Assembly: GCA_012845835.1 (NCBI GenBank)
Contig: JABAKD010000019.1
Location: forward strand, 10,326,844-10,390,843
Source of the DNA: Undaria pinnatifida
Taxonomy: Eukaryota; Sar; Phaeophyceae; Laminariales; Alariaceae
Length of the DNA stretch: 64,000 bases
Direction: 5' to 3'
Position 1 is the first letter of the stretch. Every line of letters begins with the position of its first letter. A program made the position numbers and the translations under genes. This document shows, piece after piece, positions 53,281-62,859 of the stretch. Below the pieces are notes generated by a model. That model made no database searches and was not told where the DNA came from. It saw only the letters and a list, made by a program, of their open reading frames with translations.

Positions 53281-53800
53281 CGCTGATTGCTTATCTTTCC
53301 ACTTGCTGATGTCACTCAGATTGTGATCTCAGATACGAACAAACATCGCCACACACGCGCAAAAATAGGCGCGCTTCGCGCGCCTCCTCCCCCCCCCCCT
53401 TGTCATACAGGCCTGCGCCAAGTGAATGGCGTAGGTGGTATCCACGGAAACCGTTGCATCCATGGCGGTACTGTATAAAAAAATAGCCGCTTTCGTCCCA
53501 GGCTGTCACGTACTCCGAGTGGGGGATGCGTGGTTGGCCGGTGTTGGGGAGCGTGTCCCTCATGGGTTCCGATGTCTTCGGTTGGTCTCTTCTCATGGCT
53601 CGCTGGCTAGGCTCAAAGGTTATATATTAGTTCTCTACATAGAACGCTAAAAGACAGACAGAGCAAGGCAAGGCAGGGTAGGGCAGGGTAGTGAGATAAG
53701 GGGCGTCCTGCTTGTCCCATCATCGTCACTTACACTATCGCCCATCTATGATGGCTTTGACGTGAATGTGACATCTAATATCACGCGGTTTCACCTCAAC
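53281..53800. other. Unannotated stretch
   Basis: Includes a GGCAGGGTAGGGCAGGGTAG short repeat at about 53660-53690. No gene is supported. Confidence 0.25.
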
Positions 53801-53802
53801 CA

Positions 53803-54178
53803 TGGCATGGTTTCATGTCGGATCTATAAACTATCCTTCTACGGAGAGCACTCCATTACATGTCTTTTTAATTTTATTTTTTTCTAAGCCACCCTGAATA
53901 GTCGTAGATGCAGATCACATGGCAATCAAAGGGTGTCAACAATCCAGAATTGGAAGGGAATCGAAGATGCGGCTATTCGAAACAAACGAAAATGAGGCTA
54001 GAGATTCCCCCACACCTCGTAATAATTTACGAGGCTAAAATGCCTCATTGCAAGATATACAACTCTAAGATGGAGCTCAACCCAGATTTAGGCATGCTTC
54101 AGGATGCAACCATGACATGGTTTCACGTCGAATCTATAAACTAGCCTTCAACGGAGAGCACTCTATTACAAGACTCGT
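53803..54178 (+). repeat. Pair of ~64-bp direct repeats 311 bp apart
   Basis: ATGGTTTCATGTCGGATCTA..CCTTCTACGGAGAGCACTCC at 53803-53865 recurs at 54114-54178 with few changes. The sequence between has an ATG frame of 78 codons (53908-54144) with mixed composition that runs into the second repeat. It may be a tandem duplication or a very small LTR-like element, though TG...CA ends are not seen. Confidence 0.5.
53908..54144 (+). CDS. Small ORF of unknown function, 78 codons
   Basis: It has an ATG start and non-repetitive, charged composition (MQITWQSKGVNNPELEGNRR at the N-terminus). It has no recognised motif, and its last ~10 codons lie in the direct repeat at 54114. It could equally be chance. 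Listed only because it is one of the few non-satellite ATG frames. Confidence 0.12.
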   Translation: MQITWQSKGVNNPELEGNRRCGYSKQTKMRLEIPPHLVIIYEAKMPHCKIYNSKMELNPDLGMLQDATMTWFHVESIN

Positions 54179-54880
54179 TGGAGCACTACTAGAGGCACCT
54201 GGTACCTAGTAGGTGTGAAATACGCGCTGTCGCTGTGGTGCCTGTCTGCTCTGCTGCTGTTTGGGCCGTTTGCCGGTCAATGCAAGCGCGGGCTTCGTGT
54301 TGGGGTGTGCTATATTAATAGGTATAAACTCGTCTGGCGCGGTCGGTCGCTAGCCGAGCCCTTCCTCGGACTTTTCGCTAGCCAGCGTTCGTGATTGGCC
54401 AGCACCAGGGGCTTTCCGTGGAAACAGTTTTTAGCTTCTAACTATTGGGGAGTAGCTTTTCAGGACTGTCACTTTGTTAGACTTCAGTGGAGACCGTGCC
54501 GTCAGTTTAGTGCGTCAACAAGAAGTTAGGCTACATCGTCAGGAACAAATTTTATCACAGCGCATGGCACACAGCGTGGTCGTGTATAAGAAGTGGACTC
54601 GGCTCACTCGGTCTGGTGAACCTCACTCGCGTGACTGCTGCATGCTCGCTAGCTGTCCAAACTCATTCCATACGATATCTGTGCAGGTTATTTCATCTGA
54701 CGAAATAAATGCTTGTTCTGGCTTCGAGAACTGGTCAAGAAATATGATTAATGGATTATGTGTAATTGAGCATTCTTTATCCTTCTCCTTCACTGTTGTC
54801 CGCCTACCCATCCGTCACATACTGACTAATTTCGCCTGATAATCGCTTACATAAATTTCGCCCGACCCCGGCGGCTTGCC
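54179..54880. other. Unannotated stretch
   Basis: The 121-codon frame from 54474 starts at TTG; its first ATG is internal, leaving about 90 codons with no motif. No gene is called. Confidence 0.25.
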
Positions 54881-55169
54881 GTTTTTTTTTTCACACTTCT
54901 ACTTTCCAGCTTCTCGACAAGCCATGGTCACAGGTGTCGTCCCTTCTTCCCCCCGGTTCTTGTCTTCAATTTTTATCGCGCATAGGGTTCAGCAATCCAA
55001 CTGCTCGTCGATTTTTCATCGAATGTTGCTAACTTACGCTCTCGTGCTTTCCGCAAGTCAATTTGCTCACAAGAAAAAGCCCCTACGAATTTATACGAGT
55101 ATACACTCGGGGGGACTCGAACTCGCGAAGCTGACCTATACCAGGCTCGAGGATAGCCGGGGCGGCCGG
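54881..55169 (-). mobile_element. tRNA-derived SINE, copy 4, head partly deleted
   Basis: Body and A-rich tail match 24983-25321 (CTTCTCGACAAGCCATGGTC, CTTCAATTTTTATCGCGCAT, TTTTTCATCGAATGTTGC). At the head, CCAGGCTCGAGGATA joins GCCGGGGCGGCCGG directly, so the A-box segment CCTGATACGCCA is deleted. This copy should be dead for Pol III initiation. Confidence 0.75.
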
Positions 55170-55695
55170 TTTATGGTGTATCGACTCGAGACGGCTCTAA
55201 GCGACACCCAGCGAGCTTCCGACGTGAAAGGGCAACCACGACAAACCCCGGGAAATCTGCTCTCGAAACTTACCGACCTTACAACTACTTGCTGGCAATC
55301 AGTTCTGTACCACAACTTTCATATTGATCTCCACTTCTACCTGAAATCTACGTAGTGTACCCAACTACGACCTTTCCACCTCCTACAACAACCCGTCTAC
55401 GTTTCAACTACCCAGATAGATCCACATCTTAATCCAAGATCTACCCACGACGACGAGCGAAGATCACTTCCAATACCAGGTACTCGTACGTAGGTGTCTT
55501 CACCTCTTCCTTGGATCTATCCCACCCTGAATTCTCAGCTTAGATTGTGAGCTATTGGCCTCTCTTTATCAAATTGTGAACTGATTTATGGACTCTTACC
55601 ACAAGGCATGGCAGAGGGCAGTGGCACTATTCGACAGGCACAGAAACATGAATATACCCAAGGAAACAATTCATTGGAGGGAAAACGCAAACAAA
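55170..55695. other. No recognisable feature
   Basis: ATACCAGGTACTCGTACGTA lies at about 55478. No repeat family or gene was recognised. Confidence 0.3.
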
Positions 55696-55842
55696 ATCGA
55701 AGCAAAACACCAACAAGTTTCTTCGTCGTGTAGGGCAGACGGCGACAGACACGGGCTGGCGTGCGGGCAATCGAAGCAAACGCCAACACGTTTCTTCGTC
55801 GCGCGGGGCAGACAGCGCCAGACACGGGCGCGCGCAACCGCA
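55696..55842 (+). repeat. 74-bp tandem duplication
   Basis: ATCGAAGCAAAACACCAACA..TTTCTTCGTCGTGTAGGGCAG and its copy at 55770 (ATCGAAGCAAACGCCAACAC). Two units. ORFs on both strands cross it. Confidence 0.8.
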
Positions 55843-56308
55843 CGCCCAGCGACTACCATCACAGCAGGAGCCGTCGAGGGGAGGGAGGGAATCTGTGTTC
55901 CGGCCTTGATTCAGCGGGAAACAAGCTGTGCCGACATTGCATGTATGTGATTTTTTTCGAGTAAAACAAATCCAACATTTCGAAAAACAAAATGTCCGCA
56001 ATTTACGGACCGTTTGTATATTTATATGAATACGGCACGGCTCTTACATTTCCGGGAAAATATGTACCTGGTACGTTGTACGATGACTCCTATCATACGA
56101 GTACGTACGAGTGCGCGAGTACAGGCAAATACCAAGCTTGGAGCCAGACCCCGGGCGCGTGCTGAGAAGCCTTGGCCAAGACACAGGCCCAGCGGCACGC
56201 ACAGCAACAACTCACACGTGGGCTAGAGGTGGGGCGCGCCGCCACGGATGTATTATACAGGCGGCGTCGTACACCATGCGAGGTGCATTTGGCACAGGAC
56301 GGGCTTGC

Positions 56309-56365
<57 letters not shown>
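56309..56365. repeat. (CAG)n microsatellite
   Basis: About 17 CAG triplets with a late CAA interruption. Frames give poly-Gln, poly-Ser or poly-Ala; no host gene is evident. Confidence 0.95.
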
Positions 56366-56602
56366 ACTGGCAAAGAAAGCAAGAGATCAGCGCCTGCGAT
56401 CCCTTCGTATCACAACAGTTTTTTGTCTTTACGTGGTTGTATTTCCCCATCGCTGATTGATTGATTTCCTAAAGAGTTTTGTTTGCCAGAGCACGACCAT
56501 GGGACATTTTTTTCCAACTTCTACGTCCAGAAAAATCCATTTGAGTACGTATGATACTATTTGTCAGCGTTTGGCCGTAAAAGAGATTCACCACTGGGAA
56601 AT

Positions 56603-56672
56603 CTTTTGGGGGACAAAATTTACTTGAAGTTAGTATAAGGAGTGATTTTGGGGCTCTACAAGCAAAGAGTTA
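56603..56672 (-). mobile_element. TTAA-type miniature element, decayed
   Basis: TTGGGGGACAAAATTTACTTG, AGTATAAGGAGTGATTTTGGG and GCTCTA match the family on the minus strand; ends decayed. Confidence 0.4.
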
Positions 56673-56773
56673 TTTTCTTCCTTTTTTTTCGTTTTGTCGA
56701 CTGCTCCTTCTATTCCACGGCGGCGTTGACAAAAGCGAAGGGGCAAGACTAACACCAAGTCTGCGTTTTGCAG

Positions 56774-57616
56774 ATGGACAAAAAAACTGGTACACAAAAC
56801 GAAAGTGTAGTCTATGGAGCTGAAGTTTTTTTTACCCGGATCTCCATGGAGGACCTAAGAATAAAAAAATCTTCTGTTGCTCTCCGAAAGATGATTTTCT
56901 TGCTGCTGTATAGGCTGGTCTCCGTGGGATTTAGCCTAAAAAGTCTAACAAGGAGTTTTTTTTCGGTTTTTGGAGCCCTCTGCTCTCGCTTCAGCTTCTC
57001 CTACTTCTATACTGTATGTTCATGCTCCTGCCTACTCTTTTTATACAGATATTTAACGTTGATTATTATCACAAGTTTTTTCTGGGCTTTTGCCCCAGTT
57101 GCAGCAGATAATAACCGCAACAAGCCCGAAACTACAGCAACTCAGGCTTACCTTTGTGTTTGCTCAAGAATCGTCCTCCTCCGAGTACTACACTGCTCTT
57201 CTCATTCCACTCTTCGTACAAGTAGTGCGCGTTTACGTTTCTTCGGCAAAGGTCATATCTACTATTTTTTTTCATTAAATTATGCTACTCCTGCTTTGCT
57301 GCTGCTACTACGACTGCCTCCTCTGTTTTGCTGCCGTGCTATTAATAGCATTGGTCCTACCTGGTACGAGTACCGCGTCATACGCTTTCGCTCTCTTCTC
57401 TTGCGTCGCCCTCTTTTGATCTGCTCGCCAATGTTTCCGTTTGGTTGTCTAGGTTTACTGCTGTTGATCCCTACTATAATGTTCTTTTTTACGTGTTTAG
57501 TGTTTGGGTTCTACGATCACTTTTCATTCTACGTCCGACGATCAAGCAGCGCCCTTTTCAACTGGACTGGTAAAAATGATCACGGCTTGAACATCGTAGC
57601 ATTAGTCGTGGACTAG
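56774..57616 (+). CDS. Longest non-repeat ORF, unknown, possibly membrane protein (280 codons)
   Basis: This is the only frame in the window above 250 codons that does not lie in a satellite. The ATG follows GCGTTTTGCAG, which could be a 3' splice acceptor, and an upstream TTG is an unlikely start in a eukaryote. Hydrophobic runs at about residues 40-50, 85-110, 170-190 and 225-250 could be membrane segments. The whole sequence is rich in Phe, Leu, Ser and Cys because the DNA is pyrimidine-rich, which also lowers stop frequency. No domain was recognised and no repeats overlap it. A chance ORF is a serious alternative. Confidence 0.3.
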   Translation: MDKKTGTQNESVVYGAEVFFTRISMEDLRIKKSSVALRKMIFLLLYRLVSVGFSLKSLTRSFFSVFGALCSRFSFSYFYTVCSCSCLLFLYRYLTLIIITSFFWAFAPVAADNNRNKPETTATQAYLCVCSRIVLLRVLHCSSHSTLRTSSARLRFFGKGHIYYFFSLNYATPALLLLLRLPPLFCCRAINSIGPTWYEYRVIRFRSLLLRRPLLICSPMFPFGCLGLLLLIPTIMFFFTCLVFGFYDHFSFYVRRSSSALFNWTGKNDHGLNIVALVVD

Positions 57617-58560
57617 CTGCCTTTTCATTTGTATTCAACACCCCAGAGAATGATCTGGGCAAAGAATTAGCTGAAACGGACCACCACGCCGTAGTAAAGC
57701 CTTACCGAGGGTGCTTTGTTTTGGTCGTGGGCGGTGTAATCGCAGGTACGTGTATCTTCAGCATGCAGCAGTAGGTACCGGTACCGTTTCGCGGGTGGGT
57801 TGTGGATCGGTGGATGGGTGAGAATGGGTGGTCAACACGTTATTGCACTCCGCTGGAGGTGCAACGTACCCATGATTGTGTTTTCAAGAAAAAAATCGAA
57901 GTGCGGACCGATCGCGTCTATTTGCTGGTGTACGTACCAGGTACAGCCGGTACGTACTGCGGTACTGTTGTAGCACATATTGGTCGGAGTGTTTGGTTGT
58001 AGGATGGGCTGGTCGGTTGGCGGGCGGTGGGGGGGGTGGGGGGGTGGCGGTCATTTCATGCGTGGGTGGGTGCTTTCGTGCCTGCGGGAGGTGGAGCTGT
58101 TGTTATTGTCTTTGGTACAACAGCAGTATTTTGTTCTCTCTGCTGTATAACCGGCCTGCTCTGGCGAACTTCGAGTACGAAACAACGCATCCGTTTGCTG
58201 CTGTACTGTTGTAGCATGGTGGGTGGGTTGGTTGATGGGTGCATGGCTTCGTCGGTGGGTGGGTGTGTCGTGTGGTACATGAGTGGTACTTTGTCGGCGA
58301 CCTGGAAACGGATGTCGTGCTGGTGCGGTTGTTGTGTTGTGTGTTGCTCCCTTTCCTTGCTGCCGAACGCTGATGTGCGGTATATAGGTTTGTTGTGCTG
58401 CTCGAGAATCAAGTTGCGCTGAATCCAGCAAGTAATTGAATCTGCATTCACTCCATTAACGAGTATGATGACATGGTAGTCACTGAACGTGCTGAACCGT
58501 GCGGCCGGACTGGGGAGTATCCCCGAGGGGAAAATCCCGCCGCGTGCGTCTCGCCCCCTG
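57617..58560. other. Unannotated stretch
   Basis: G/T-rich sequence with GTGGGTGGGTG words. Frames of 112-180 codons overlap in opposite strands at 57876-58598, with Trp/Cys/Gly-rich or Thr/His-rich composition. No motif recognised, no gene called. GTACCAGGTAC lies at about 57937. Confidence 0.25.
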
Positions 58561-58599
58561 ATTGGCCGAGGAAGGGCGGGGGGAGGTCCCTCGGCCAAT
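58561..58599. promoter_or_regulatory. Perfect inverted repeat carrying ATTGG/CCAAT
   Basis: The arms ATTGGCCGAGG and CCTCGGCCAAT surround a G-rich loop. Each arm contains a CCAAT-box core in opposite orientation. It may be regulatory or simply a hairpin; no downstream gene is established. Confidence 0.3.
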
Positions 58600-59170
58600 G
58601 GGGTTGGGGCTCGGAAAACTCAGGGATAACGCAGGGATGAAAGCCATGCCTATTGTATTATATGGTGGGAGATAACCTACTTGTGACGGCATGTACTTGC
58701 AACAGTCGCACGCACGAGCAACTGCGGCTGCTGTACTGTGCTGCTGCTGCACTTGGGAACCTTTTATATACAGTACCTGGAACATGATGAGCACGCGTGC
58801 CACTCATGTCAGATAAGAACAGAACACACACTTTATTTGGGGCAAACCTTAGAACAGCTACTCGCATGTATTACGTTGGATGTCATCGCACGAACTGTTT
58901 GGGGTGCTCTGTTGGCTGTGCTGGTATATACACAAGTAGGCGTTTTTGGTATTTTTAGGTACATGCCCATCTCAGACATCAAAGCATAAACTGTACCCAC
59001 TGCTGTTGTTGGAGTCTTATACAACTCGGTACGGTAGTAGAGCGATACCTTTTCCTGGTACATGATGTGATATTGCCTCATACTTGCAACAAGCCGTGAG
59101 CGTTAAGAGAGCGCGTTCGGACATTCAGCCCAAGGCCCAAACGCAACTCTCCACTTGACGCTTTCACAAC
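58600..59170. other. No supported feature
   Basis: The plus frame at 58738-58989 (83 codons, CTG start) has one hydrophobic segment but no motif. No repeat was recognised. Confidence 0.2.
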
Positions 59171-59244
59171 CAGAACCCCTTTGGGGGGGACAAACTTACT
59201 CGAATTTAGCATAGGGAGGGATTTGGGGGCTCTAAAGGGGTCAA
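59171..59244 (-). mobile_element. TTAA-type miniature element, partial
   Basis: GGGGGGGACAAACTTACTCG, TTTAGCATAGGGAGGGATTTG and GGGGCTCTAAAGGGGTCAA match the family on the minus strand. The right end TCAA is one base from TTAA. Confidence 0.5.
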
Positions 59245-59416
59245 GAAGCAGAGCGGTAACTCGTGCCGTAGGGAACTTGTCTTCGACTTTATAGACACGG
59301 GCTTAGTACGCACGTTTCTAATCTTATCGTTAAATCCAATACCATTAGTTTGAACGTCGCAGGGTACCTCGATCGTAGGTCTCGGGTAGGGAAGGACGGG
59401 CAACACGTGTAGGCGA

Positions 59417-59628
59417 GATACGGTATGTCTGCCATCTACCGCTGCTCGCCGTCCAAGAACTGTAAGCCAGCGGCTGGTTGGGGAGGAGGTGGCGGGGCAT
59501 CGGGTCCGGGGACCGTCGTCGGCTCATGACGACGGTCCACGGAGCATGTTCCGTCACTTCCTCCACAACCAGCCGCTGGCTTCCACTTCTTGCAAGGCGA
59601 GCAGCGGTAGACGGCAGACATACCGTAT
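59417..59628. repeat. Long inverted repeat (hairpin, ~105-bp arms)
   Basis: The left arm GATACGGTATGTCTGCC, TCTACCGCTGCTCGCC, AAGCCAGCGGCTGGTTG is inverted as CAACCAGCCGCTGGCTT, GGCGAGCAGCGGTAGA, GGCAGACATACCGTAT. The centre GACCGTCGTC..GACGACGGTC is nearly spacer-free. The arms differ at perhaps 15% of positions by eye. It could be a MITE or a hairpin RNA locus. Confidence 0.8.
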
Positions 59629-60049
59629 GTAGCTTTGCTCTATGTTGTGAGCTGTTGTTGTTGTGTTTCGTACCCCAGGGCTGTTGTGAGCTGTTGTTGG
59701 TGTTGTGTGTTATGTGCGCCACGGGCGTGGACGGCATGGATACCGTCATCTTCAAAGCTCAGCTCTCGTAGCCGGCAAAGGCAAACGCCGTCATCTTCAG
59801 AATTCAACACTGATAGCAGGCAACGGCACCCTTGAGATCGTAGCCCGAAGACGTCCAACTTCCCAAAAAACAGGAGTTTAAAACTTACGTGAAGCAAAAA
59901 GTTCCGGAAGAGGTTCAATCTCCCCCCCAAAAGGGCTTTTAAACTTAAATTTATAACGAAAAAAAACAAAATCCAAGAAGCACTGAGAAGCGCTGTTTCA
60001 GGCACCCGAGCCCGCTCAGCCGTCCGGAGAGGAGGATATCTCAAATTTA

Positions 60050-60440
60050 GTGTGAGAAGAGAAAAAAATGGAGGCCGCTCAAGAAATCAAATTTTTTCAA
60101 GTAGTTCTGTATCATGCAGTAAGTGGAGTGTGCGACGCAATGTCCTGCCTGGAGTTCGTTGTGTGCGATTCTTTATTTTTCGAGTATAACTACACCAGGA
60201 GTTTTTCGCTTTTGGAAATCGCGGTATTTGGGACTCCACCTCGAAGCGAAAAAAAAAAATGGAGGTCGCTCAGGAAATCGATATTTGTAAGTAGTTTTAT
60301 AGCAGACAATAAGTGAATTATGCGACGCAATGTCCTGTCTGGAGTTCGTTGCGTGCGATTCATTATTTTTTGTATATAACTAGACTATACCAGGAGTTTT
60401 TTTTTCGCTTTTTTGAATTCGCGGTAGATGGGACTCTGCC
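60050..60440 (+). repeat. 191-bp tandem duplication with ATG in each unit
   Basis: AAAATGGAGGCCGCTCAAGAAATC (60068) recurs 191 bp later as ATGGAGGTCGCTCAGGAAATCGATAT. Both then carry GCGACGCAATGTCCTG, TGGAGTTCGTTG and ACCAGGAGTTTTT. The first unit's frame runs 82 codons (MEAAQEIKFFQVVLYHAVSG start); the second unit's frame stops early. A possible decayed small gene pair, not recognised. Confidence 0.6.
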
Positions 60441-60654
60441 TCCGCGTGCATCTAAATCCGCTTACCTACGGCGTGCCTTAACCAACATGAGTAAGTGCGT
60501 ACCCGGCGCATCCTAGTTAGCATAACGCACAAAATAATGTAATGGGGCCTCGTGCCTGTGCCGCACCTAGCGTGGATCCTGCCGCACACAGCAGGCATTC
60601 TATTCTACATCTACAGTAGTGCTGAGAATGGGTGAGATGTCGGTTGCGTTCCCC

Positions 60655-60805
60655 CGCAAATTTTTCGATGTTTTCGGTTTTCTCCGTCTCACAGTCTACA
60701 ACCACATCACGTATCTCTCTTTTGTCGAGAATCACGACGGACGCTGGGTGTGCTGGTGTCGTTGAGTACAAACAATTGTTTAACGTGAAGGCTACACACA
60801 CGCCT
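60655..60805 (+). repeat. Family J dispersed repeat, partial copy
   Basis: TTTTCTCCGTCTCACAGTCT, ATCTCTCTTTTGTCGAGAATC, GGACGCTGGGTGTGCTGGTG, TCGTTGAGTACAAACAAT and AACGTGAAGGCTACACACAC. Confidence 0.5.
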
Positions 60806-60887
60806 ATCATGCGCTTTCTCGTTCGTACAGTATACGAAGTACAGCAGTGTATCATAGTGGGGGGCGTGCGTTTAGCGTATGTGCCTT

Positions 60888-61062
60888 TTTTTTTCTTTTT
60901 TTTTCTTATCCTCCGGCGGATGGGGAAAAATAAAGCTGAAGCTCACCACACTTCCACGTATTTTCATACGCGTCGTGTGTCGATTTAACTCAGTTGCTTT
61001 CGCAGCCCAACGCTAGGTGGCGCACCCTTCGGATCCCATTGTAGGTATAGCGTGAGCTGTTC
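60888..61062 (-). mobile_element. Retroposon family B copy
   Basis: T-rich run, then ATCCTCCGGCGGATGGGGAA to GGATCCCATTGTAGGTATAGC. Subfamily partner of 52165-52350. Confidence 0.65.
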
Positions 61063-61900
61063 CTATCAGTGCCCTTCTGAGTAAACAGTAACGCCTACCC
61101 ACCGACACCCAGCATCCTTTACATCCAGTGTCCGCCTTGGAAAAAACACACCTCGCACGTATCACAATCTAGACCATCAGCATCTGCCACCGGCGCAAAA
61201 TCAACTAAGTGTTACCTTCTACAGCCTGCAAATGCTCCGCGGGCTCAGGAACGCTGCTGCCAAGTTTGGAGTCTATTTTTGCCTTCCGAATGGTCGCGAA
61301 AAAGGCCGAGCGGTTGAAAACATGCCACTCGGTCGGACCAGCTCTCGTATTTATAGTAAAATACCAACGCAGCGTAGCACTGAGCGTACGATGTGTAAGG
61401 TTGGGCTCTAGTAACTCCTACTTGCCTGCGTCAGCCGGTACACTGGACCCAAACACAGCACAGTTTTCCCTGCCCCGCCCCGGGATGGCGAGGGGGGTCC
61501 GCCGGAGTCGCTCCCGGACAGTCCCGCCGGGAACGCCATGCCGAAGGCAAGTTATCACGCGACCAGGTTTCATTAGATCTAAAAAACGCGTTAGTTTTGG
61601 GCCATGTTTCAAAGGTAATTGGGTGGCAGGTTGAAGGGAAACAAACAAAAACGGACACAGAGTAGCAGTGTGGATTACAAGGAAATCAAGAAAAGCAGAC
61701 AGAGCGTACGATGGTGCAGGAGGGATCCACAGAGCCCAGGCCATCAGTGGTTGAGGCGGCTTCGTCCATGGTGCTCACGTTCTCCTTCCCTCTTTCCCTC
61801 CCTCCCTCCCTCTGACCCTCCCACCTCTGGTCTGTTTTGCGTGCACTCTCCTGGCGCCGTACCTTTTGGCAGACCTATACAAAGGTCATCAAAGTACCAA
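61063..61900. other. Unannotated stretch
   Basis: The plus frame 61209-61634 (141 codons) starts at a non-ATG codon and its Arg/Pro/Ser-rich product is not recognised. An overlapping minus frame is equally open. A CCCTCCCT run lies near 61790-61815. Confidence 0.25.
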
Positions 61901-61929
61901 TACCAGAACCAGTGCCAATTATTTCGGGT

Positions 61930-62850
61930 CTTGACATCCCAGCTATTGGCAGGTACCCAAGTCGTTTTTAGCTTCAAGTACTCCGGGTACTCGCAAGTAC
62001 TCGGCCATTTCCAGCTTTACGTACTCCATGTAATGGCAATAACTCAAGTCATTTCCAGCTTTTAAGCACTCCAGGTACTGGCAAGAGCTCAGTCCTTTCC
62101 ACCTATAAGTACTCGAGGTGCCGGCAGGTACTCAGTCATTTTCAGTTTTAAAAACTCCAGGTACTGGTACTCAGTTATTTTCAGCTTTAAGCACTCCAGG
62201 CACTGGCAAGTACTCGAGACATTTTCAGCTATAAGCACTCCTGGTACTGGCAATAACTCAGTCATCTCCAGCTTTTGGTCCTCTACGTACTGGCAAGTAC
62301 TCAGTCACTTCCAGCTTGGAGTCCTCCAGGTATTGGTACTCAGTCGTTTTCAGCTTGGAGGACTCCCGGTGCTGGCAAGTACTCAGTCATTTTCAGCTTT
62401 ACGAACTCCAGGTACTGGCAAGTACTCAGTCATTTTCAGGTTTAAGCACTCTAGATACTGGCAAGTATTCAGTCATTTCCAGCTTCAAGCACTCCAAGTA
62501 CTGGCAAGAACTCAGTCATTTTCAGCTTCAGGTACTCTCCACTGGCAGGTGCTCAGTCGTTTTCAGCTTCAAGTACTACAGGTACTTGTAGTCACTTTCA
62601 GCTTCAAATACTCCAGGTACTGGCGGGTACTCAGTTATTTTCAGCTCAAGCACTCCACGTACTGACAGGTATTTGGTATTTCGTCGTTATCGGCTTGAAG
62701 TGCTCCAGGTACTGGCGGGTACTCAGTCATTTTCAGCTTTAGGTACTTCAGGTAATGGCGGGTGCTCAATCATTTTCGATTCAGGCACTCCTCCAGGTAC
62801 GGGCTGGTACTGGTAGGTACTCGGTCAGTTTCAGCTTCTAGTACTCCAGG
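61930..62850 (+). repeat. 44-bp minisatellite, about 20 units
   Basis: CACTCCAGGTACTGGCAAGT followed by ACTCAGTCATTTTCAGCTTT repeats with a 43-45-bp period (for example 62191, 62235, 62278). Most units carry AGGTACTGG. The plus ORFs of 91-110 codons are read-throughs. Confidence 0.9.
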
Positions 62851-62859
62851 CACTGAGTC

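Noticed and set aside
53036..53286. Repeat-protein gene made of 15-residue units
   Set aside because: Only five units, open on both strands with no unique flanking coding sequence; best explained as a 45-bp minisatellite.
53803..54178. A third miniature LTR element
   Set aside because: The direct repeats lack TG...CA ends, and no primer site or polypurine tract is visible between them.
54474..54839. 121-codon plus ORF as a gene
   Set aside because: It starts at TTG, the first ATG leaves about 90 codons, and no motif, neighbour or splice context supports it.
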